Positions 9,067-20,897 of a stretch of 60,626 nucleotides of DNA are shown here, piece after piece. Numbering within the stretch: position 1 is the stretch's first letter; every line of letters begins with the position of its first letter. The notes under the pieces were generated by a model. The model worked only from the letters and a program-made list of their open reading frames with translations, was not told the DNA's origin and searched no databases. This DNA is from Xanthomonas maliensis (lineage in GTDB: Bacteria; Pseudomonadota; Gammaproteobacteria; Xanthomonadales; Xanthomonadaceae). The stretch covers positions 1 through 60,626 of the forward strand of contig NZ_NSET01000003.1 of NCBI RefSeq assembly GCF_009192945.1. The letters run 5' to 3'. The translations under genes and the position numbers were made by a program.

Positions 9067-9969
9067 ATGTTCGACACCGCGCCCCGCCTGGACTGCGCCG
9101 GCCGCTGGCTACGCCTGGATGGCCCGCAGGTCATGGGCATTCTCAACGTGACCCCGGATTCGTTTTCCGACGGCGGTCATCACGCCAGCGTCGAGGCGGC
9201 GGTGGCCCATGGTCTGCGTCTGGTGGACGAAGGCGCCGCGGTGCTGGATGTCGGAGGCGAATCGACCCGCCCAGGCGCAGCGCCGGTGCCCGTGGACGAG
9301 GAACTGCGCCGGGTGGTGCCGGTGATCGAAGCGCTGGCGGCGCGCACACAGGTGCCGATCAGCGTGGACACCTTCAAACCGGAGGTCATGCGTGCCGCAG
9401 TCGCTGCCGGGGCCGGCATGATCAACGACGTGCACGCGCTGCGCGTCCCCGGTGCGCTGGCCGCCGCGGCCGAGCTGGGCGTGCCGGTGGTGCTGATGCA
9501 CGGCGGTGGCAGCCCGCAGGCGACACAGGCCGAGCCGCAGTACGACGATGTGGTTGCCGAGGTGCACCGCTTCCTGGCCGAACGCATCTTCGCCGCCGAA
9601 ATGGCCGGTATCGACAAGCGCCGCCTGCTGCTGGATCCGGGCTTCGGTTTCGACAAGAACACTGCGCACAACCTGACCTTGTTGGCGCACTTGCAACGAC
9701 TGCAGGAGTTCGGGCTGCCGGTGCTGGCCGGGCTGTCACGCAAGCGTACGATCGGCGAGCTGACCGGGCATGCCGAACCGGTCGCGCGCGTGCATGGCTC
9801 GGTGGCCGCGCACCTGATCGCCGCCCAGCACGGCGCCCAACTGCTGCGGGTGCACGACGTGGCCGCGACCGTCGATGCCTTGAAGGTGTGGACCGCCGTG
9901 GCGGCGATTCCGGTCCCGCGCACGAGCACCGCGGCCGCGCCGGCGATTCGCTGGCCGGACGAGGACTGA
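9067..9969 (+). CDS. folP: Dihydropteroate synthase
   Basis: The 300-residue TIM-barrel protein contains [15 protein letters not shown] (residues about 23-37, pterin/diphosphate loop), [44 protein letters not shown] and GLSRKRTIG. It condenses p-aminobenzoate with the hydroxymethylpterin diphosphate in folate synthesis and is the sulfonamide target. The start ATG follows GAGGAG by 7 bases; the longer upstream frame has no family similarity. The TGA overlaps the miaA ATG (TGATG). In E. coli ftsH is also followed by folP. Confidence 0.95.
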   Translation: MFDTAPRLDCAGRWLRLDGPQVMGILNVTPDSFSDGGHHASVEAAVAHGLRLVDEGAAVLDVGGESTRPGAAPVPVDEELRRVVPVIEALAARTQVPISVDTFKPEVMRAAVAAGAGMINDVHALRVPGALAAAAELGVPVVLMHGGGSPQATQAEPQYDDVVAEVHRFLAERIFAAEMAGIDKRRLLLDPGFGFDKNTAHNLTLLAHLQRLQEFGLPVLAGLSRKRTIGELTGHAEPVARVHGSVAAHLIAAQHGAQLLRVHDVAATVDALKVWTAVAAIPVPRTSTAAAPAIRWPDED

Positions 9970-10952
9970 TGGCAGCCGACCGCCGGCCATTGGCGCTCGC
10001 CCTGATGGGCCCCACCGCCAGCGGCAAGACCGCGTTGGCGCTGGAGGTGGCGCAGCGGTGGAATGGCGAGATCGTCAGCGTCGATTCGGCGCTGGTCTAC
10101 CGTGGGCTGAACATCGGCGCGGCCAAGCCGGACGCGGCCATGCGCGCCGCAGTGCCGCATCATCTGATCGATCTGCGCGATCCCTGGCAGGTGTATTCGG
10201 CCGCCGAGTTCGCCCATGACGCCCGCCAGGCCATCGCCCAGATCGTCGCCCGCGGCAAGCTGCCGATCCTGGCGGGCGGCACCGGCCTGTATTTCCGGGC
10301 GTTGCTGGATGGGCTTGCCCAGCTGCCAGAGGCAGACGTGGAGGTCCGTCGCCAGATCGCCGACGAGGCCGCCCAGCACGGTTGGACGGCCTTGCATGCG
10401 CAGCTGGCACAGATCGATCCGGTCGCCGCGGCGCGGATTCACGCGACCGATCCGCAGCGCATCCAGCGTGCGCTGGAGGTCTACCGGATCAGTGGCAAGC
10501 CCATCAGTCACTGGCAGGCCCAGCCCGGCGGTCCGCGACTGCCACTACGGGTCCTCAAGCTGGTGCTGGCTCCGCGCGAGCGATCGGTGCTGCATGCACG
10601 CATTGCTGCGCGGCTGGATGCCATGCTGACCGACGGGCTGCTGGAAGAAGTGCAGCGGCTAAGGGCGCTGCCGCAGATGCAGGCGGTGGCGGCGCCGTTG
10701 GACCTGCCGGCGGTGCGGGCGGTCGGTTACCGCCAGGCCTGGGAGTACCTGGACGGTGCCGCCAGCCTGGATGGCTTCCGCGACAAGGCCGTGCAGGCCA
10801 CCCGGCAACTGGCCAAGCGGCAGCTGACCTGGTTGCGCGGCGAACTGGACGCCCGCTGGTTCGACCCGGAGCATGATCGGTATCAACTGGAACAGGCACT
10901 TGTCGCCTTCCTCGCTGATCGGCCCGCTGCACTGCCGCCATCAGGCGTGTAA
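9969..10952 (+). CDS. miaA: tRNA dimethylallyltransferase MiaA
   Basis: The 327-residue protein has the P-loop GPTASGKT (residues 14-21), [35 protein letters not shown], and the C-terminal [15 protein letters not shown] with KRQLTWLR. MiaA adds a dimethylallyl group to A37 of tRNAs that read UNN codons. Its start overlaps the folP stop. hfq and hflX follow, matching the miaA-hfq-hflX order of enteric bacteria. Confidence 0.95.
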   Translation: MAADRRPLALALMGPTASGKTALALEVAQRWNGEIVSVDSALVYRGLNIGAAKPDAAMRAAVPHHLIDLRDPWQVYSAAEFAHDARQAIAQIVARGKLPILAGGTGLYFRALLDGLAQLPEADVEVRRQIADEAAQHGWTALHAQLAQIDPVAAARIHATDPQRIQRALEVYRISGKPISHWQAQPGGPRLPLRVLKLVLAPRERSVLHARIAARLDAMLTDGLLEEVQRLRALPQMQAVAAPLDLPAVRAVGYRQAWEYLDGAASLDGFRDKAVQATRQLAKRQLTWLRGELDARWFDPEHDRYQLEQALVAFLADRPAALPPSGV

Positions 10953-11003
10953 CATCGCTTATCCGGGGCCAGCTGCGGGGATGGCAGCGGTCAGCGGATC
11001 GAT

Positions 11004-11027
11004 AAAAACAATAATGAGATCAGGAGG
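11004..11027 (+). promoter_or_regulatory. AAN-triplet run beside the hfq ribosome binding site (possible Hfq autoregulatory site)
   Basis: Four consecutive triplets AAA AAC AAT AAT (11004-11015) end six bases before the Shine-Dalgarno AGGAGG (11022-11027) of hfq. Repeats of A-purine-N are the preferred ligand of the distal face of Hfq. Binding here would hinder translation initiation; this is inferred from sequence only. Confidence 0.45.
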
Positions 11028-11036
11028 CGTATTTCG

Positions 11037-11315
11037 ATGGCCAAGGGGCAATCTTTGCAGGACCCGTTCCTCAACGCGTTGCGGCGCGAGCGAGTGCCGG
11101 TGTCCGTCTATCTGGTGAACGGCATCAAGCTGCAGGGGACGATCGAATCCTTCGATCAGTTCGTGGTCTTGTTGCGCAACACGGTCAGCCAGATGGTCTA
11201 CAAGCATGCGATCTCCACCGTGGTCCCGGCGCGCAACGTGCGGGTGGGTCCTGGCGGCGGTTACGTGCAATCCAACGAGAACAACCAGGCGGATGATGAC
11301 GACGTCGAGCAGTAA
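11037..11315 (+). CDS. hfq: RNA chaperone Hfq
   Basis: The 92-residue protein starts [34 protein letters not shown] (proximal-face QDPFLN and Sm1) and contains the Sm2 motif [12 protein letters not shown]. After the Sm fold comes a short tail rich in Asn and Asp ([15 protein letters not shown]), much shorter than the E. coli tail. It is a hexameric matchmaker for small RNAs and mRNAs. It has a strong AGGAGG ribosome binding site. hflX starts 12 bp after its stop. Confidence 0.97.
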   Translation: MAKGQSLQDPFLNALRRERVPVSVYLVNGIKLQGTIESFDQFVVLLRNTVSQMVYKHAISTVVPARNVRVGPGGGYVQSNENNQADDDDVEQ

Positions 11316-11326
11316 TGGAGTGATGC

Positions 11327-12646
11327 GTGTTTGACCGTTCGCGCAAGGGCGAACACGCGCTGTTGATCCAGACCCACGCCGGTGGGCCTGCGGAAGAGGA
11401 TGTGCTGGAAGAGTTCGCCGACCTCGCCAAGTCGGCGGGCGCCACCATTGCCGCGACATTGACCGCGCGCATCGACAAGCCTAGCCCATCGACGCTGATC
11501 GGCAGCGGCAAGCTGGAAGAGGTCAAGGCCGCCGCCGATGCCACTGGCGCGGACCTGGTGCTGGTCAACCACACCTTGTCGCCTGGCCAGGAACGCAACT
11601 TGGAGCGCTACCTGGAGCGGCGAGTCATCGACCGCACCGGACTGATCCTGGATATCTTCGCGCAACGTGCGCGCAGCCACGAAGGCAAGCTGCAGGTCGA
11701 GTTGGCGCAGTTGCGCCACATGGCCACGCGCCTGGTGCGTGGCTGGACCCACCTTGAGCGTCAGCGCGGCGGTTCGATCGGCCTGCGGGGTCCTGGCGAA
11801 ACCCAGTTGGAAACCGATCGTCGCTTGCTGCAGAAGCGGGTCGAGCAACTGCAGAAGCGATTGGAGAAGGTCGAGGTGCAGCGCAGCCAGATGCGGCGGG
11901 CTCGCATGCGCAGCGAATTGCCGCGCATCGCTCTGGTCGGCTACACCAATGCCGGCAAGTCGACGCTGTTCAATGCGCTCACCGGTGCGGAGGCCTATGC
12001 CGCCGACCAGTTGTTCGCCACCCTCGATCCGACCGTGCGACGCATTGCCCTGCCAGGCGGCAGCGCGGTGCTCGCCGATACGGTCGGCTTCGTACGCGAT
12101 CTGCCGCACGAGCTGGTTGCGGCATTCCGTTCCACCTTGTCCGAAGCGCGCGATGCCGACCTGTTGCTGCATGTGGTCGATGCCGCCGATCCGCTGCGCG
12201 AGGAGCGCATCCAGCAGGTCGACGATGTGTTGCAGGCGGTCGGTGCCGGCGAGCTGCCGCAGTTGCTGGTGTTCAACAAGATCGACCGGATCGAGGGCGC
12301 CGAAGTGCGCCACGACGCGCAGGATGGCATTCCCGACCAGGCGCGGCGCGAGCGGGTGTGGATCTCCGCACGCGACGGCCGCGGCCTGGAAGAACTGCAG
12401 CGTGCGCTCGGCAAGCGACTGGATCTACGCCACATCACCGGCGCATTGCGATTGCCGCCATCGTCGGGGCGGTTACGCTCCAAGCTGCACCAGTTGGAAG
12501 TGGTCCGCCACGAGCAGTCCGACGAAGAGGGATGGCTGCTGGAGGTGGACTTGCCGTTGGTGGAAGCCGAGCGGCTGGCCGCCAGCGCAGATGGGGCGCC
12601 ACTGCGTGCCTTGCTGCCGTCGCGTCTTGAGGAGTGGGAGTCCTAG
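11327..12646 (+). CDS. hflX: Ribosome-associated GTPase HflX
   Basis: The 439-residue protein has the HflX N-terminal domain, the glycine-rich GSIGLRGPGETQLETDRR, a coiled linker (LQKRVEQLQKRLEKVEVQRSQMRRAR), and a GTPase domain with P-loop GYTNAGKST (Lys at 211), DTVGF and NKID. HflX splits stalled or stress-inactivated 70S ribosomes. The start codon is GTG and no strong Shine-Dalgarno is present, so translation may depend on coupling to hfq. Confidence 0.93.
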   Translation: MFDRSRKGEHALLIQTHAGGPAEEDVLEEFADLAKSAGATIAATLTARIDKPSPSTLIGSGKLEEVKAAADATGADLVLVNHTLSPGQERNLERYLERRVIDRTGLILDIFAQRARSHEGKLQVELAQLRHMATRLVRGWTHLERQRGGSIGLRGPGETQLETDRRLLQKRVEQLQKRLEKVEVQRSQMRRARMRSELPRIALVGYTNAGKSTLFNALTGAEAYAADQLFATLDPTVRRIALPGGSAVLADTVGFVRDLPHELVAAFRSTLSEARDADLLLHVVDAADPLREERIQQVDDVLQAVGAGELPQLLVFNKIDRIEGAEVRHDAQDGIPDQARRERVWISARDGRGLEELQRALGKRLDLRHITGALRLPPSSGRLRSKLHQLEVVRHEQSDEEGWLLEVDLPLVEAERLAASADGAPLRALLPSRLEEWES

Positions 12647-12744
12647 TCCTGAGCGATCCGCAGGGCACGCCCTGTGCCTGCATCCTCGCTGCGCTCGGGA
12701 CCATCGTCTGCGCGCGCCTCTCTTGCTTGTCCGGTCTGAACCGA

Positions 12745-12778
12745 GGCCATGCCGCCGATTGCGATTGGCGGCATGGCC
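12745..12778. repeat. Perfect 12-bp inverted repeat between hflX and pncC
   Basis: GGCCATGCCGCC and GGCGGCATGGCC flank a 10-base loop (GATTGCGATT). There is no T-run on either side, so it is not a classic intrinsic terminator. It could be an RNA stability structure or a repetitive extragenic palindrome. Confidence 0.6.
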
Positions 12779-12837
12779 GCAGACAGCGGCAATGAATTGG
12801 GCTACAACGCGGGTTGCTCCCGATCGCCCCACGCCCC

Positions 12838-13332
12838 ATGTCCCTTGCCACCGATTCCGAACTCCAGCAGCTGGCCGAAACGCTGGGACAGCAATTGCTG
12901 GCCGCGCGCGAGCGCCTGGTCACCGCCGAGAGCTGCACCGGCGGTTGGATCGCCAAGGCGGTGACCGATGTCGCCGGTTCTTCGCACTGGTTCGATTGCG
13001 GCATGGCGGCGTATAGCTACGAGGCCAAGCAGGCGCTATTGGGCGTGCGCCCGCAAACTCTGGAGGTCCATGGTGCGGTCAGCCGCGAAACGGTGATCGA
13101 AATGGTGTCCGGTGCGTTGGTGCATTCCGGCGCCAGTATCGGCGTCGCGGTAACCGGTATCGCCGGGCCAGGCGGTGGGAGCGAAGGCAAGCCGGTCGGT
13201 ACGGTGTGGATCGGCTGGAAGCGACGCGGTGGCTATGCGACGGCACAGGTGTTTCAGTTTGCTGGTGACCGTGACGCGGTGCGCCGTCAAACCGTGGCGG
13301 CCGCCTTGCGTGGTTTGAGCGCGCAGTTCTAG
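12838..13332 (+). CDS. pncC: Nicotinamide-nucleotide amidohydrolase PncC (CinA C-terminal domain)
   Basis: This 164-residue stand-alone CinA C-terminal domain protein has VTAESCTGGWIAKAVTDVAGSSHWF, the active-site ESCTGG motif, Y-S-YEAKQALLGV, and VAVTGIAGPGGGSEGKPVGTVWIGW. The family deamidates NMN to nicotinate mononucleotide in NAD salvage. The start MSLATDSELQQ was chosen by family length; an in-frame TTG or ATG lies eight codons upstream. The pncC-lexA-recA neighbourhood is common in gammaproteobacteria; here ubiB lies between. Confidence 0.92.
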   Translation: MSLATDSELQQLAETLGQQLLAARERLVTAESCTGGWIAKAVTDVAGSSHWFDCGMAAYSYEAKQALLGVRPQTLEVHGAVSRETVIEMVSGALVHSGASIGVAVTGIAGPGGGSEGKPVGTVWIGWKRRGGYATAQVFQFAGDRDAVRRQTVAAALRGLSAQF

Positions 13333-13827
13333 CGTCGCCTGGCGCGGCGATTGCTGCATCGGGCGGCAGGCGCAGCGGCATCGATGCAGACGCATGCGCC
13401 CTGCGATCGCGCGCAAGCTCCAGGGCAGGAAGAATGGCAAGCCATGGCGGGCGCTGCGATGCGCGCCGGCGCTGAAGATACATTTCAAGCAGGTGCCGAT
13501 GGTGGCCTGGCGCGACAGCGGCGCGAGGATCGGCTACAAACAAATTCCCCGAGACGAGTCGTACGCGATGTTGCAGTTCATGCCGTTCCTTTCCAGGTGT
13601 TTCAGCGGTCGCTGCCGTACGCCCCGCCTGCTGGCGGCTACGCCCGCTGGCGCTGGAGGTCGGGTGCGTGGGCCACGGCTGGCGTCTGTCTCGATGGCAT
13701 TGCGGTTGGATCGCGGGCAGCAGGCGAACCTGTTGGCGCTGGTCGGCGCCCATTGGCTACGGCCGCTGGCGCGGGCGTGCGCGGTCAGGTCACGCGGCAA
13801 TCGCAGCCAGCGCGGGAGTGCGTGCTG
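13333..13827. other. Gene-free spacer upstream of ubiB
   Basis: Nearly 500 bp are without a convincing gene. A 144-codon frame (13394-13828) is open on the plus strand but its translation is Arg/Ala-rich, lacks motifs and ends on the ubiB start; I regard it as chance in GC-rich DNA. No clear promoter or terminator was recognised. Confidence 0.5.
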
Positions 13828-15504
13828 ATGTGGGAGGCGTTGGGTACGGTCCGCGATCTCGGTCGCCTGCAGGAAGTGGCGGCAGTGCTGATTCGCTATG
13901 GCTTTGGCGATCTGGTGCGCCGGATCGGCCTGGCCGATGTGCTGGAGCGGGCAGGGCGGCTGCTGCATTGGAATAACGCCGATGGGCGCTTGCGCCTGTC
14001 CGCTGCGATGCGCGTACGGCGCGCGTTGGAGGAACTCGGCCCCACCTTCGTCAAGCTGGGTCAGGTGCTGGCGACGCGGGTCGATCTGCTGCCGCCGGAT
14101 TGGATCGAGGAACTGAGCGAGTTGCAGAACTCCGTGCCGGCCTTGCCGTTCGCGCAGATCCGTCCGCAACTGGTGGCCGCGCTGGGCATGGAGCCGGAAC
14201 AGGTATTTGCCACGCTCGACGAGCAGCCATTGGCGGCCGCCTCGCTGGCGCAGACGCACCGTGCCTGGTTGGCCGATGGCCGGCCGGTGGTGTTGAAGAT
14301 TCGCCGGCCCGGGATCGGCGACACCATCGATGCGGATCTGCGCCTGCTGGCGCGGCTGGCCGAGATCGTCGAAGCGCGTGCGCCGGATCTCAAACGCTAC
14401 CGACCGGCCGAGGTGGTCCAACAGTTCACCCTCTCGCTGCGGCGCGAGCTCGATTTCGCCGCCGAATGCCGCAATGCCGAGCGGATCGCGGCCAACTTCG
14501 CCGGCGATCCGCGCGTCTTGGTGCCGGGTGTGCATTGGCAATGGACCTGCGAATCGCTCAACGTGCAGGACTTCGTCGACGGCATCCCTGGTCGTGATCT
14601 GGCTGCGGTCGATGCCGCCGGACTCGATCGCAAGCAGTTGGCGCGCACCGGTGCCGGTATCGTGTTGAAGATGATGCTGGAGGATGGTTGTTTCCATGCC
14701 GATCCGCATCCGGGCAATGTTTTCTATCTGCGCGACGGCCGCATCGCAGTGATCGACTTCGGCATGGTCGGGCGCATCGCCGAGCAGCGGAGGCTGCAGG
14801 TCGCGCAATTGCTGCATGGCATGGTCAGCTGCGATGCGGAAGCGGTGATCGACGTGCTGCTGGACTGGGCCGGCACGCGCCTGGATATCGACGAGCTACG
14901 CCTGCAGCAGGACATCGGCGCCTTCGTCGACGAATACCGCGGAGTGGCGCTGAAGGAGTTGCGCATCGGCGCGATGCTCGCCGATGTCACCGCCATCCTG
15001 CGCGACCATGGCCTCACCTTGCCATCGGATCTGGCCTTGATGATCAAGGCGTTCCTGACCCTGGAAGGCATGGGCCGCCAGCTCGATCCGGATTTCGACA
15101 TGGCCAGCGAGGCGCGTCCTTATCTGGAGCGCGTGGTATTGCAGCGCTACGCGCCTGGCGCAGTACTGCGGCGCGGCCGACGGACGCTGACCAACGCCAT
15201 CGATCTGCTCGGCGATCTGCCGCGTGATCTCAAGCGCCTGCTGCAGGCCGCACGCCGCGGCAGCTTGCAGTTGCACGTGGAGACGCGTGCCTTGCGCGAG
15301 TTCGGCGAGCAGGTCGATCGCGCCGCCAATCGCCTGACGATGGGGATCGTGACCGCAGCCTTGGTGATCGGCTCGTCGATCGTGATGAATAGCGTCGGCG
15401 GTATCTCCAGCCGCTGGCTGTTGGCGATGGGCGTCAGCGGCTTCATCGGCGCGGCCCTGTGCGGCTTCTGGATCCTGTTCTCGATCTGGCGCAGCAGGCG
15501 CTAG
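13828..15504 (+). CDS. ubiB: UbiB/AarF (ABC1) family atypical kinase
   Basis: The 558-residue protein has the ABC1 signature: an N-terminal KxGQ-type segment (LGPTFVKLGQVLATRVDLLP), the A-rich loop PLAAASLAQTHRAWLADGRPVVLKIRRPG, the catalytic loop DGCFHADPHPGNVFYL and the metal-binding VIDFGMVG. Two transmembrane segments close the C-terminus. UbiB proteins support ubiquinone synthesis, probably as ATPases that help extract lipid precursors from the membrane. The gene sits outside any ubiquinone cluster here. The upstream in-frame extension to 13351 is not conserved-looking and was rejected as the start. Confidence 0.85.
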   Translation: MWEALGTVRDLGRLQEVAAVLIRYGFGDLVRRIGLADVLERAGRLLHWNNADGRLRLSAAMRVRRALEELGPTFVKLGQVLATRVDLLPPDWIEELSELQNSVPALPFAQIRPQLVAALGMEPEQVFATLDEQPLAAASLAQTHRAWLADGRPVVLKIRRPGIGDTIDADLRLLARLAEIVEARAPDLKRYRPAEVVQQFTLSLRRELDFAAECRNAERIAANFAGDPRVLVPGVHWQWTCESLNVQDFVDGIPGRDLAAVDAAGLDRKQLARTGAGIVLKMMLEDGCFHADPHPGNVFYLRDGRIAVIDFGMVGRIAEQRRLQVAQLLHGMVSCDAEAVIDVLLDWAGTRLDIDELRLQQDIGAFVDEYRGVALKELRIGAMLADVTAILRDHGLTLPSDLALMIKAFLTLEGMGRQLDPDFDMASEARPYLERVVLQRYAPGAVLRRGRRTLTNAIDLLGDLPRDLKRLLQAARRGSLQLHVETRALREFGEQVDRAANRLTMGIVTAALVIGSSIVMNSVGGISSRWLLAMGVSGFIGAALCGFWILFSIWRSRR

Positions 15505-15532
15505 CTGGACCCGCGAAGCGGGGGAGGCTTGC

Positions 15533-15547
15533 ATGGTCACGCGTTAG
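15533..15547 (+). other. Possible four-codon upstream ORF in the lexA leader
   Basis: ATG at 15533 follows GGGGAGG by five bases and encodes M-V-T-R then TAG, whose last bases lie inside the LexA operator. The annotated lexA start has no comparable Shine-Dalgarno. Whether the mini-ORF is transcribed depends on where lexA transcription starts, which I cannot see. Confidence 0.3.
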
Positions 15548-15562
15548 TAGTAATACTACTAA
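15544..15562. promoter_or_regulatory. LexA operator (SOS box) of lexA
   Basis: TTAGTAGTAATACTACTAA is a perfect palindrome around its central base and matches the xanthomonad LexA binding pattern (TTAG-N6-TACTA). It ends two bases before the lexA ATG, so LexA bound here would block transcription of its own gene. Confidence 0.9.
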
Positions 15563-15564
15563 CC

Positions 15565-16206
15565 ATGGACCTGACCGACACCCAGCACGCCATTCTGGCC
15601 ATGATCGCCGAGCGCATCGACGCCGACGGTGTGCCGCCTTCACAGACCGAGATCGCGCGCGCCTTTGGTTTCAAGGGCGTGCGTGCGGCGCAGTACCACC
15701 TGGAAGCGCTGGAGCAGGCCGGGGCGATCCGCCGCGTGCCGGGCCAGGCGCGCGGCATCCGGCTGGCCGGCCCGGTCGCTGGTGACAGGGCTGCCGAAGC
15801 GGCGCCGGCCATCGCCGACGACGTGCTGCGGCTGCCAATCCTGGGGCGCGTGGCCGCTGGCCTGCCGATCGGCGCGGACTTGGGGTCTGACGACTTCGTT
15901 GTGCTCGATCGAGTGTTCTTCTCGCCTTCGCCAGACTACCTGCTGAAGGTGCAGGGCGATTCGATGCGCGACGAGGGCATCTTCAATGGCGACCTGATCG
16001 GCGTGCATCGCACGCGCGATGCGCGCTCCGGGCAGATCGTGGTGGCACGGATCGACGAGGAGATCACCGTCAAGCTGCTGAAGATCGGCAAGGACCGGAT
16101 CCGCTTGCTGCCACGCAATCCCGACTACGCGCCGATCGAGGTCCAGCCGGATCAGGATTTCGCCATCGAAGGCCTGTATTGCGGCCTGTTGCGGCCGAAT
16201 CGGTGA
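15565..16206 (+). CDS. lexA: SOS transcriptional repressor LexA
   Basis: The 213-residue protein has an N-terminal winged-helix domain (MDLTDTQHAILAMIAERIDADGVPPSQTEIARAFGF in three pieces) and a C-terminal S24 peptidase domain. The self-cleavage bond is Ala98-Gly99 (VAAGLPIG), the catalytic serine is S133 (GDSMRDEG) and the catalytic lysine is K170 (ITVKLLK). It represses DNA-damage genes and is inactivated by RecA-stimulated self-cleavage. The start MDLTDTQ directly follows the operator. recA follows on the same strand after 172 bp. Confidence 0.96.
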   Translation: MDLTDTQHAILAMIAERIDADGVPPSQTEIARAFGFKGVRAAQYHLEALEQAGAIRRVPGQARGIRLAGPVAGDRAAEAAPAIADDVLRLPILGRVAAGLPIGADLGSDDFVVLDRVFFSPSPDYLLKVQGDSMRDEGIFNGDLIGVHRTRDARSGQIVVARIDEEITVKLLKIGKDRIRLLPRNPDYAPIEVQPDQDFAIEGLYCGLLRPNR

Positions 16207-16378
16207 GGCATGCGCCGATCGCCGGACGTGCCGTTTCCCGAGCCGTCCCCACGGAACATCCCGCTGCCGCCGTCCCTGCCGCCTGCTTATCGTGAGGGTG
16301 TCGCCGACAGTCTCAGCCTGTGCGATACACCGCCGCTACATTAGCCCCATACCGAATCACTGACGAGGACACCCCAAG

Positions 16379-17410
16379 ATGGACGAGAACAAGAAGCGCG
16401 CGCTTTCCGCTGCCCTGAGCCAGATCGAGAAGCAATTCGGCAAGGGCTCGGTGATGCGCATGGGCGACCGGGTCATCGAGGCCGTGGAAGTCATTCCGAC
16501 CGGCTCGCTGATGCTGGACATCGCCCTGGGCATCGGCGGCCTGCCGAAGGGACGTGTGGTCGAGATCTATGGGCCGGAGTCCTCGGGCAAGACCACCCTG
16601 ACCTTGCAGGCCATTGCCGAATGCCAGAAGAAGGGCGGCACGGCGGCCTTCATCGACGCCGAGCACGCGCTGGATCCGATCTATGCCGCCAAGCTGGGCG
16701 TCAACGTCGACGACCTGCTGTTGTCGCAGCCGGATACCGGCGAGCAGGCGTTGGAAATCGCCGACATGCTGGTGCGCTCGGGGTCGGTGGACATCGTGGT
16801 GGTCGACTCGGTCGCCGCGCTGACGCCCAAGGCGGAAATCGAAGGCGAGATGGGCGATCAGTTGCCCGGTCTGCAGGCGCGTCTGATGAGCCAGGCGCTG
16901 CGCAAGCTGACCGGCAACATCAAGCGCTCCAACACGCTGGTAATCTTCATCAACCAGTTGCGTATGAAAATCGGTGTGATGATGCCGGGCCAGAGCCCGG
17001 AAACCACCACCGGCGGTAATGCGCTGAAGTTCTACGCTTCGGTGCGTCTGGATATCCGCCGGATCGGCGCGATCAAGAAGGGCGACGAAATCATCGGCAA
17101 TCAGACCAAGGTCAAGGTGGTCAAGAACAAGCTTGCGCCTCCGTTCAAGCAGATTGTCACCGAGATCCTCTATGGCGAGGGCATCAGCCGCGAAGGCGAG
17201 CTGATCGACATGGGTGTGGAGGCCAAATTGGTGGACAAGGCTGGCGCCTGGTACAGCTACGGAGATGAGCGCATCGGCCAAGGCAAGGACAATGCCCGCG
17301 GTTACCTGCGCGACAACCCGCAGGTCGCGGCCAAGCTCGAGGCTGAGCTGCGCGAGAAGTTCCAGCCGGCCGAAGCTGCGCGCGAGGCGGACGACGGCGA
17401 CGACGAGTGA
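16379..17410 (+). CDS. recA: Recombinase RecA
   Basis: The 343-residue protein has a typical RecA core: Walker [10 protein letters not shown], the L1 loop region [22 protein letters not shown], Walker B VIFINQL, L2 around [21 protein letters not shown], and an acidic C-terminal tail ending EADDGDDE. It forms the filament for homologous recombination and activates LexA cleavage. The ATG follows GACGAGG. No good LexA palindrome is visible in the 172 bp before it; induction could come by read-through from lexA. Confidence 0.98.
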   Translation: MDENKKRALSAALSQIEKQFGKGSVMRMGDRVIEAVEVIPTGSLMLDIALGIGGLPKGRVVEIYGPESSGKTTLTLQAIAECQKKGGTAAFIDAEHALDPIYAAKLGVNVDDLLLSQPDTGEQALEIADMLVRSGSVDIVVVDSVAALTPKAEIEGEMGDQLPGLQARLMSQALRKLTGNIKRSNTLVIFINQLRMKIGVMMPGQSPETTTGGNALKFYASVRLDIRRIGAIKKGDEIIGNQTKVKVVKNKLAPPFKQIVTEILYGEGISREGELIDMGVEAKLVDKAGAWYSYGDERIGQGKDNARGYLRDNPQVAAKLEAELREKFQPAEAAREADDGDDE

Positions 17411-17417
17411 GTTTTCC

Positions 17418-17462
17418 CTATCGCGGGGACGGCGGGGTCAGTGCCGTCGCTCCTCGCGGTAG
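17418..17462 (+). terminator. Imperfect stem-loop between recA and recX (possible attenuator)
   Basis: CTATCGCG pairs with CGCGGTAG (one G-T pair), and an inner stem GACGGC/GCCGTC encloses a 9-base loop. There is no T-run, so termination would be partial at best. In E. coli a leaky terminator between recA and recX limits recX expression; a similar role here is an inference. Confidence 0.35.
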
Positions 17463-17531
17463 TTCTATGCAGGCCAGGAGGGCAGGCGCCAAGGAGGGCG
17501 CATTGATCGACCCAAGTGGGGAGACGCCACG

Positions 17532-18020
17532 ATGAACGAGCAGGATCCCGCTCCCAAGCGGGGGCGCCGGTTCAAGGAGCAGACTCCAGTCCAGCGGGCG
17601 CTGGGGCTGCTGGTGCGACGCGAGCACTCACGCAAGGAGTTGCGTCGCAAGCTGCAATCCCGCGGCATCGCGGCAGAGGCCGCCGACGAGGCGATTACGC
17701 GTCTGGCCGAGGCTGGCTGGCAGGACGACGCGCGCTTTGCCGCATCGGTCGTGCATGGGCGTGCGCAGTCCGGCTACGGGCCTTTGCATGTGCGCGCCGA
17801 ATTGGCCATGCACGGATTGGATAACGAAGCCATTGGGGTCGCAATGGACGGCTACGAAGGCGACTGGACCGAGAATGCGCGGGCCTTGGTGCGCCGCCGC
17901 TTCGGTGATGATGGTCCGGTGGACCTGGCGCAGCGGCGCAAGGCCGCCGATCTGCTCGCTCGGCGCGGTTTTGACGGCGGCAGCATCCGGGCGGCGACGC
18001 GGCTGGATCTGGACGACTAG
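17532..18020 (+). CDS. recX: Regulatory protein RecX
   Basis: The 162-residue RecX-family protein has three-helix repeats: [66 protein letters not shown], and [11 protein letters not shown] ... [20 protein letters not shown]. RecX binds the RecA filament and modulates its activity. The ATG lies in a stretch with GGGGAG 12 bases before it. Its position directly after recA supports the call. Confidence 0.93.
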   Translation: MNEQDPAPKRGRRFKEQTPVQRALGLLVRREHSRKELRRKLQSRGIAAEAADEAITRLAEAGWQDDARFAASVVHGRAQSGYGPLHVRAELAMHGLDNEAIGVAMDGYEGDWTENARALVRRRFGDDGPVDLAQRRKAADLLARRGFDGGSIRAATRLDLDD

Positions 18021-18143
18021 CGGCTGGGGGAGTGAGGACTGGGCGTGCAAGGCCTGCTACTCTTGGTTGTTTCAGGTTGTTCCGATCGTCAGCGCCCACA
18101 TCTTCATGGGGTGACCGGGACTCCGCCCGCCCAATGCCAGCCC

Positions 18144-20795
<2,652 letters not shown>

Positions 20796-20802
20796 ACACT
20801 TG

Positions 20803-20830
20803 TCCTGCCAAGCCTTGCTGGCTGGCAGGA
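20803..20830 (+). other. Stem-loop downstream of alaS
   Basis: TCCTGCCA and TGGCAGGA form a perfect 8-bp stem with a 12-base loop. No T-run follows, so I call it a structure rather than a terminator. It lies in the region that would form a long csrA leader if transcription continues from alaS. Confidence 0.45.
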
Positions 20831-20897
20831 TGTACCGCTAACATTTCTCGTCTATTCCCTTACGTAGGGCGCGTCTCAGTCTAGGGGGCCGTCAATG

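Noticed and set aside
13394..13828. 144-codon plus-strand frame between pncC and ubiB
   Set aside because: No recognisable motif, Arg/Ala-rich composition, and it ends at the ubiB start; probably chance in GC-rich DNA.
16349..16363. TTAG-containing sequence upstream of recA as a LexA box
   Set aside because: The second half-site does not match TACTA, and there is no dyad like that at lexA.
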